Shown piece by piece: positions 60,901 through 64,000 of a stretch of DNA of 64,000 bases. Made by a program: the position numbers and the translations under genes. The stretch lies in NCBI GenBank assembly GCA_026874595.1, contig CM049311.1, positions 43,711,676 to 43,775,675 of the forward strand, given 5' to 3'. Positions within the stretch are counted from its first letter, which is position 1, and the number at the start of each line of letters is the position of its first letter. The stretch is from Sipunculus nudus (taxonomy: Eukaryota; Annelida; Sipuncula; Golfingiida; Sipunculidae). Under the pieces are notes generated by a model. That model had not been told where the DNA came from, made no database searches, and saw nothing but the letters and a program-made list of their open reading frames with translations.

Positions 60901-62213
60901 ATTCTATGTATGCTGATATTACAAAATACATACGATCTTGTGACGCTTGTCAGGTTGCAAAACGACATTTCCATGCAAGGGATGCACCACTTATTAATTA
61001 CCCACTTTCCTCTGTGTTCTCTCGAGTCCATGTAGACGTCTGTGGCCCCCTGAAAACAACTCCAAAAGGATATAAATATGTTCTTGTCATGGTTGACAGT
61101 TTTTCAAAATGGGTAGAGGCTGTTCCATTACGAGAACAGAATGCACAGTCTATCGCCAAGGCTATTTATAATACCTTTATTACCAGGTTTGGACCCCCGC
61201 ATAGTCTCGTTTCGGATAGAGGTGCTAACTTTATGTCCCATTTGATTAAACAATTATGTAAACTTTTTCAAATTACAAAAGTAGAAACAAGTGCTTACCA
61301 CCCAGCCTCGAATGGTCAGGTGGAAGTTTATAACCGCACTTTAGTCCAGTCACTTCGGACATATATAGAAGCGGATCAATCTAATTGGGCTGATTTAATT
61401 CCAAGTTTATTAATGGCTTTTCGTTTCAGACCTCAGGCACAACTTGATGGCTTTAGCCCATATCAAATTTTGTTTGGTAAGAAACCAACACTTCCAATTG
61501 ATGTGCAGTTGTTACCTGCACCTAAACTGTCCACTCCCGATCAGGCATACCTTGATTTATTAACTACACGCCTGAAACAAATTAGGGAGATAGTAGCTGA
61601 TATTACTTCTGAGACCAAGGATAAAATTAAACAGCGACATGATATAAAAGCATCTCAACCTGACTTTCAGGTCGGTGATCGTGTTCTGTTAAAACGTATG
61701 GCCAAAACCCCGGGTCTTACGCCAAAATTACTCCCCAAATACTTAGGCCCATACTACATTGCAATAGCCAATTCTAATAATACGTATAAACTTATTGATT
61801 GCCGTACTAACAAAGCTTTACCCGCTTTCGTGCATAGTAATAGGTTAAAAAAATATTTTGATCCCCAGGATCGTCCGACAAATCGTCGCAATCCCCCCGA
61901 TCATCCCACCAATTATCCACCCTCGACCCGTGTAGATTCATCCCAGCGTGATACATCCTCTAGAGATCGTGCTATCTTGGATCCAGATAGTCCAGGTCGA
62001 TCTCAAACTTCCCATGATGCATACGCTGCCGTTAATAGGCTTATGAAGTGTTCAAAACACCAAGGAAAGCGTGTGTATTTCGTGAAATGGGTAGACAAAT
62101 CACGGAAATCTTCCTGGGAATATGCTGACGATATTTCGCCCGCACTTATCCGTGAATTTCACATTAAACGAACAATGACCGGTCAGGTACGCAAACGTAA
62201 AAACAAACGTTAA
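57993..62213 (+). CDS. pol: Pol polyprotein: protease, RT, RNase H, integrase, chromodomain
   Basis: Open for 1,406 codons in the frame of gag directly after its TAG, with no ATG near the start, so expression by stop readthrough is likely. Domains in order: aspartic protease with LLDTGAQVSC (about 58185-58215) and ILGTDY; reverse transcriptase with PYRVSP, LLVPKKNGQYRFAVDYRKLN and the YVDD active site (59532-59543); RNase H with YTDASD, ECLAIIEG and VTDHRAL; integrase with an HHCC zinc finger (about 60820-60960, ending CDACQ), the core Asp in HVDVCGP, DRGANF and Glu in NGQVEVYNR; a GPY/F-type module (LGPYY, near 61744); and a chromodomain (about 62016-62175, VYFVKW..SSWEYADDI..LIREF). All catalytic residues are present. 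The chromodomain probably directs integration to particular chromatin. Confidence 0.94.
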   Translation, partial: DITPDLELDRSALTQNSPSISRHNRPLNQVLRDPDIKCPHILVNLQNNRYNNLVTATVNSLEVQCLLDTGAQVSCIDWHTIQNLNNRGTIPVNPVNISYVKGIGNIHVKVMGQVDLTLKLGEFGTTHSFLVLTSSSVPIILGTDYLQKYQAQIDFSHNVLSLMNGKYHIPLCSKGRPSNHSYLRVAINTTCQPLTETILPVYTPDPYFSDTIGQVIPLSLLRKSKRLAGAYSINTLTNSKTVMRVMNPYTKPIKLSQGYPIASFRLLSPTSDAFTIIDRQVSMDINQVSASNTNEDNEKEYYKIAQSLNFNLEGTELNEQERYKLLAFLGSNRDIFATNITELGRTNVFSHSIDTGDETPIRLAPYRVSPTKKAEIDRQVQEMLDTGIIQESTSLWQAPVLLVPKKNGQYRFAVDYRKLNAITKPVSHPLPRIEDVFDSIGQAKARIFSVLDMASGFWQIPMHPDSIDKTGFVTHSGTYTWNVMPFGLRNAPSSFSFTVGTILKGLNFKNAVVYVDDILVYSRNLSEHLTHLSQVFTRLRQANLKLKPSKCHFATPKVNFLGHYITTSGVEMDTAKTQAVATFPKPKNPKQMRSFLGLCNYYRKFVKDYSKIAYPLTRLLHKDIPFNWDTACQNAFTKLKQALTTEPIVLVYPDFDKEFILYTDASDYAIGYILGQKEDHGKERVIAYGGRNLRNNETRWGITDKECLAIIEGIKHYNVYLANDRPFTIVTDHRALTYLDSCKNSSARLARWAMKLQPYKYTIVYKSGKSNVNADALSRRNYDISLQPISREDTRDVSSLSLPSTQTIPDQTSDLVEHCFTYSSQIITPEINQLQELAQASQNYTDATPQQLLEHLLPEITPIQELQGQDEDLIPIIKYLRNKTDLPDNQRLARNVILESQNYFLDNNILYHRYYPRSSSKQKNAPYIQLVIPHILRDDILRSYHDSLAAGCHFGINSTYEALRQKYYWHSMYADITKYIRSCDACQVAKRHFHARDAPLINYPLSSVFSRVHVDVCGPLKTTPKGYKYVLVMVDSFSKWVEAVPLREQNAQSIAKAIYNTFITRFGPPHSLVSDRGANFMSHLIKQLCKLFQITKVETSAYHPASNGQVEVYNRTLVQSLRTYIEADQSNWADLIPSLLMAFRFRPQAQLDGFSPYQILFGKKPTLPIDVQLLPAPKLSTPDQAYLDLLTTRLKQIREIVADITSETKDKIKQRHDIKASQPDFQVGDRVLLKRMAKTPGLTPKLLPKYLGPYYIAIANSNNTYKLIDCRTNKALPAFVHSNRLKKYFDPQDRPTNRRNPPDHPTNYPPSTRVDSSQRDTSSRDRAILDPDSPGRSQTSHDAYAAVNRLMKCSKHQGKRVYFVKWVDKSRKSSWEYADDISPALIREFHIKRTMTGQVRKRKNKR
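62016..62175 (+). other. Chromodomain at the C-terminus of Pol
   Basis: About 53 residues reading AAVNRLMKCSKHQGKRVYF, then VKWVDKSRKSSWEYADDI and LIREFHIKR. The aromatic and VKW..S.WE positions fit the chromodomain pattern of chromoviruses. It follows the GPY/F module after a proline/serine-rich linker. Confidence 0.78.
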
Positions 62214-62457
62214 ATACACTGACTGTACTCACCCGTATATAGACCCTAATAGTGAGATGACGAGGATATCATCCGTTTCATTTTCATATATTATATCATC
62301 ACTCTGCAGATGTGTGGATCTTACACATACAGAGCTCACAATAAAATTACCATCTTAAATCCTTAAGGTTAAGATCAATACACACATTTGTGGAGAGATT
62401 TACTATTCTCATATGTCATTCCTCATACTTATTCATCCATTCCTTGTCCCCTTACAG
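62214..62457 (+). other. Pol-env intergenic region with splice acceptor
   Basis: Several stops in the env frame (last at 62370-62372), then a pyrimidine-rich tract ending CCTTGTCCCCTTACAG at 62457. No ATG in the env frame lies between the last stop and the signal peptide. Confidence 0.7.
62456..62457 (+). promoter_or_regulatory. Candidate env splice acceptor
   Basis: AG after a strong polypyrimidine tract. Its phase matches the donor at 57051/57052 inside gag, so a spliced message would join the gag start codon to the env frame. Confidence 0.65.
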
Positions 62458-64000
62458 AAAATGGGCATCACACGGGAAGAAATACATTCCACTTACTGTT
62501 AGGAATCCTTCTTTGGACAACAGTTTGTGCAGCATCAGATCAACGGGATCCCTTACAACAACGACTGAACTATGGTGTTATTTTTCAACGTAGAGGTATA
62601 CTTAATCATGCGGAACAAACATGGACTCATACATTTGCTTTCGACATCCCAGATAATCCTGTCGTTACGCCGTTCACTTTGTCTCGTTGTCGATCGGCGC
62701 CCGGAACTGTTATCACATGTAATACCATCCTTACAATTGTCCATGAATTAGAAGTTGCCCGAAATCAATTAGCCAGGTATATCCAAAATGTTACAGATGA
62801 AATACGAACTCTGATTCCAGAGGTTCCTAAACTGTCAACGCGTCAACAACGGACGATATTTTCATTCATAGGTGACATATCTCATGCACTTTTTGGAACT
62901 GCTACTGAACATGAAATTCAAGTATTACAAGCTCATATAAAACAATTAACTAATGTTACAGGTAAATTGGCGTACACTCTCCAAACTCAACATAAAGAAA
63001 TGACCAGTTTTATGACAGCCGCTACTCATCAACTTCAGTCTGCTCTTAAAGCTATTGAATTAAATCATAATACTATTACTGCAATGGTTAACTCTCATCA
63101 TAATCTTCAAATAGCTATGATTTCATTTCGAGGTTTACAAGCTAAAACCATTCTCCATTTAACACGTTTCGAAATTCTTCGTTCACAATTTACAGATTTT
63201 CTTTCTGGTATACATGCTCTCGTTCGTCATCAACTATCTCCATCCCTTATAAAACCACAGGTATTAATTCAAATGTTACATCACGTTTCGTATCAACTTA
63301 GCCAAAATTACCCTGGGTATACTATTGCTACTTTTCACCCGCTTGTTTATTATAATACGCCTGTTATTAGTGCTCGTCATAATAATACTATTTTTGTTAC
63401 ACTTAAAGTCCCTGTTCAGGTCCGTCCTGACATTCTAACCGTTTATCGAGTACTTTCATTTCCGAATCCGTTACATAATACCTCAACACATGCCACTCAG
63501 CTCACGGATTTACCTGAGTTACTAGCCGTATCAAATTCTGGTAAATCCTTTATTGAAATCACACATCAACAGGCTGCCCTGTGTACCGGCGATGAGCAAT
63601 TATGGTGTCCAATGTTGGACGCTCACCGCCCAATCAATAAACCGTCGTGTGCACTAGCTATCTATCGCAATGATATGCAAATTGTACATTCCTTATGTCA
63701 ATTTAAATTTCTGCCGGACGTTATTGTTCCACGGGTTACTCATATTGATAACTCTCACATTGTCCTTTCTAATATTACTCATATTTCTAGTTCATGTCAT
63801 GGTGGTAATATCCATACTTCTCCTGGATGTTCCTTTTGTTTATTAAAACTTAAATGTCAATGTACATTATTTTTGGATGATTATCATATCCCCCCTCGTA
63901 TTCAAGGTTGTTCATCTCAAAACGTTAGTTTTAAATTGCTTCACCCTGTTAATTTAGCTGTTCTTCAGTCCTTCTTCGCCCCAGATGCATTAAAACATTT
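62458..64000 (+). CDS. env: Envelope-like glycoprotein, partial (frame open at the window edge)
   Basis: About 514 codons with no stop to the edge, in the same frame number as gag-pol. A hydrophobic signal peptide (LLLGILLWTTVCAAS, about 62493-62537) starts the protein. Roughly 100 residues later comes an R-X-X-R protease site (62841-62852), followed by a glycine- and alanine-containing hydrophobic segment FSFIGDISHALFGTA, typical of a fusion peptide. A heptad-like helical stretch (about 62905-63130) then continues into a Cys-rich region (about 63790-63915, with CQCTLF). This layout is that of class I fusion proteins of the baculovirus F / errantivirus Env type. Several N-X-S/T glycosylation sites are present. 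The transmembrane anchor would lie beyond 64000. The family call is inferred from layout and short motifs. The first ATG in sequence (62461) is in another frame and is soon stopped. Confidence 0.82.

Larger units (their letters stand above)
56031..64000 (+). mobile_element. Ty3/Gypsy-type endogenous retrovirus-like element with env (3' end outside the window)
   Basis: The order is 5' LTR, primer-binding candidate, gag, pol (PR-RT-RNaseH-IN-chromodomain), env-like. The order of pol domains (RT before integrase) is Ty3/Gypsy. Long intact frames point to a young copy. The second LTR, polypurine tract and target duplication are not visible. The combination of chromodomain and envelope is unusual. 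The base composition is richer in GC than the surrounding A/B repeats. Confidence 0.93.

Noticed and set aside
60826-61035. Small plus-strand frame inside pol
   Set aside because: An alternative frame inside the integrase region with no independent support.
62390-62593. 67-codon frame after pol as an env start
   Set aside because: It is in another frame from the long env frame and ends early. The env frame is better explained by the splice acceptor at 62457.

Overview
The window is AT-rich eukaryotic DNA, almost certainly from a mollusc and most likely a bivalve. The clues are short ACGG microsatellites ahead of palindromic element ends, satellite-like arrays inside small transposons, and introns inside genes. 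It is intronic DNA of one host gene. The only host exon I can identify is a 111-bp minus-strand exon (33422-33532) encoding the pore and start of S6 of a KCNQ-type voltage-gated potassium channel. Nearly everything else is mobile DNA or its remains.

Most of the window (about 0.8-55.9 kb) is a nest of non-autonomous elements with Helentron/HINE-like ends. I call the families A, B and C. Each has a palindrome near its 5' end followed by a short motif that recurs inverted at the 3' end. In A and C the 3' end is a strong terminal hairpin, often preceded by GACGGACGG-type repeats. A and B both start ACAAGG and insert into similar A-rich sites. Because copies land inside older copies, insertion order can be read directly. 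One A-type element (4252-18891) contains two A copies. The larger of these (8022-18506) contains a pogo-like DNA transposon (8330-11859), a C element (12812-14707) and a further A copy (15356-17932). Similar nests occupy 0.7-4.0, 27.9-32.9 and 37.6-43.2 kb. B elements dominate 22-27, 33.9-35.3, 40.7-42.9 and 46.2-53.5 kb. No Rep/helicase gene is visible, so these elements must be mobilised from elsewhere.

The pogo-like transposon looks complete: terminal inverted repeats, TA target duplication, and a three-exon transposase of 472 codons with two phase-0 introns and an intact DDD triad. A 5'-truncated, decayed LINE lies at 44.3-45.0 kb on the minus strand. Longer-range duplications link 1-870 with 37.4-37.9 kb and 19.5-20.3 with 35.4-36.4 kb.

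The right end (56031-64000, running off the window) is a retrovirus-like Ty3/Gypsy element. It has a 919-bp 5' LTR with TATA box and poly(A) signal, a primer-binding-site candidate, gag with two zinc knuckles, and pol with protease, RT, RNase H, integrase and a C-terminal chromodomain. An envelope-like frame follows and remains open at the window edge. Gag and pol share one frame separated by a single UAG. Env has no in-frame ATG before its signal peptide but has a strong splice acceptor, so a spliced subgenomic message is likely.
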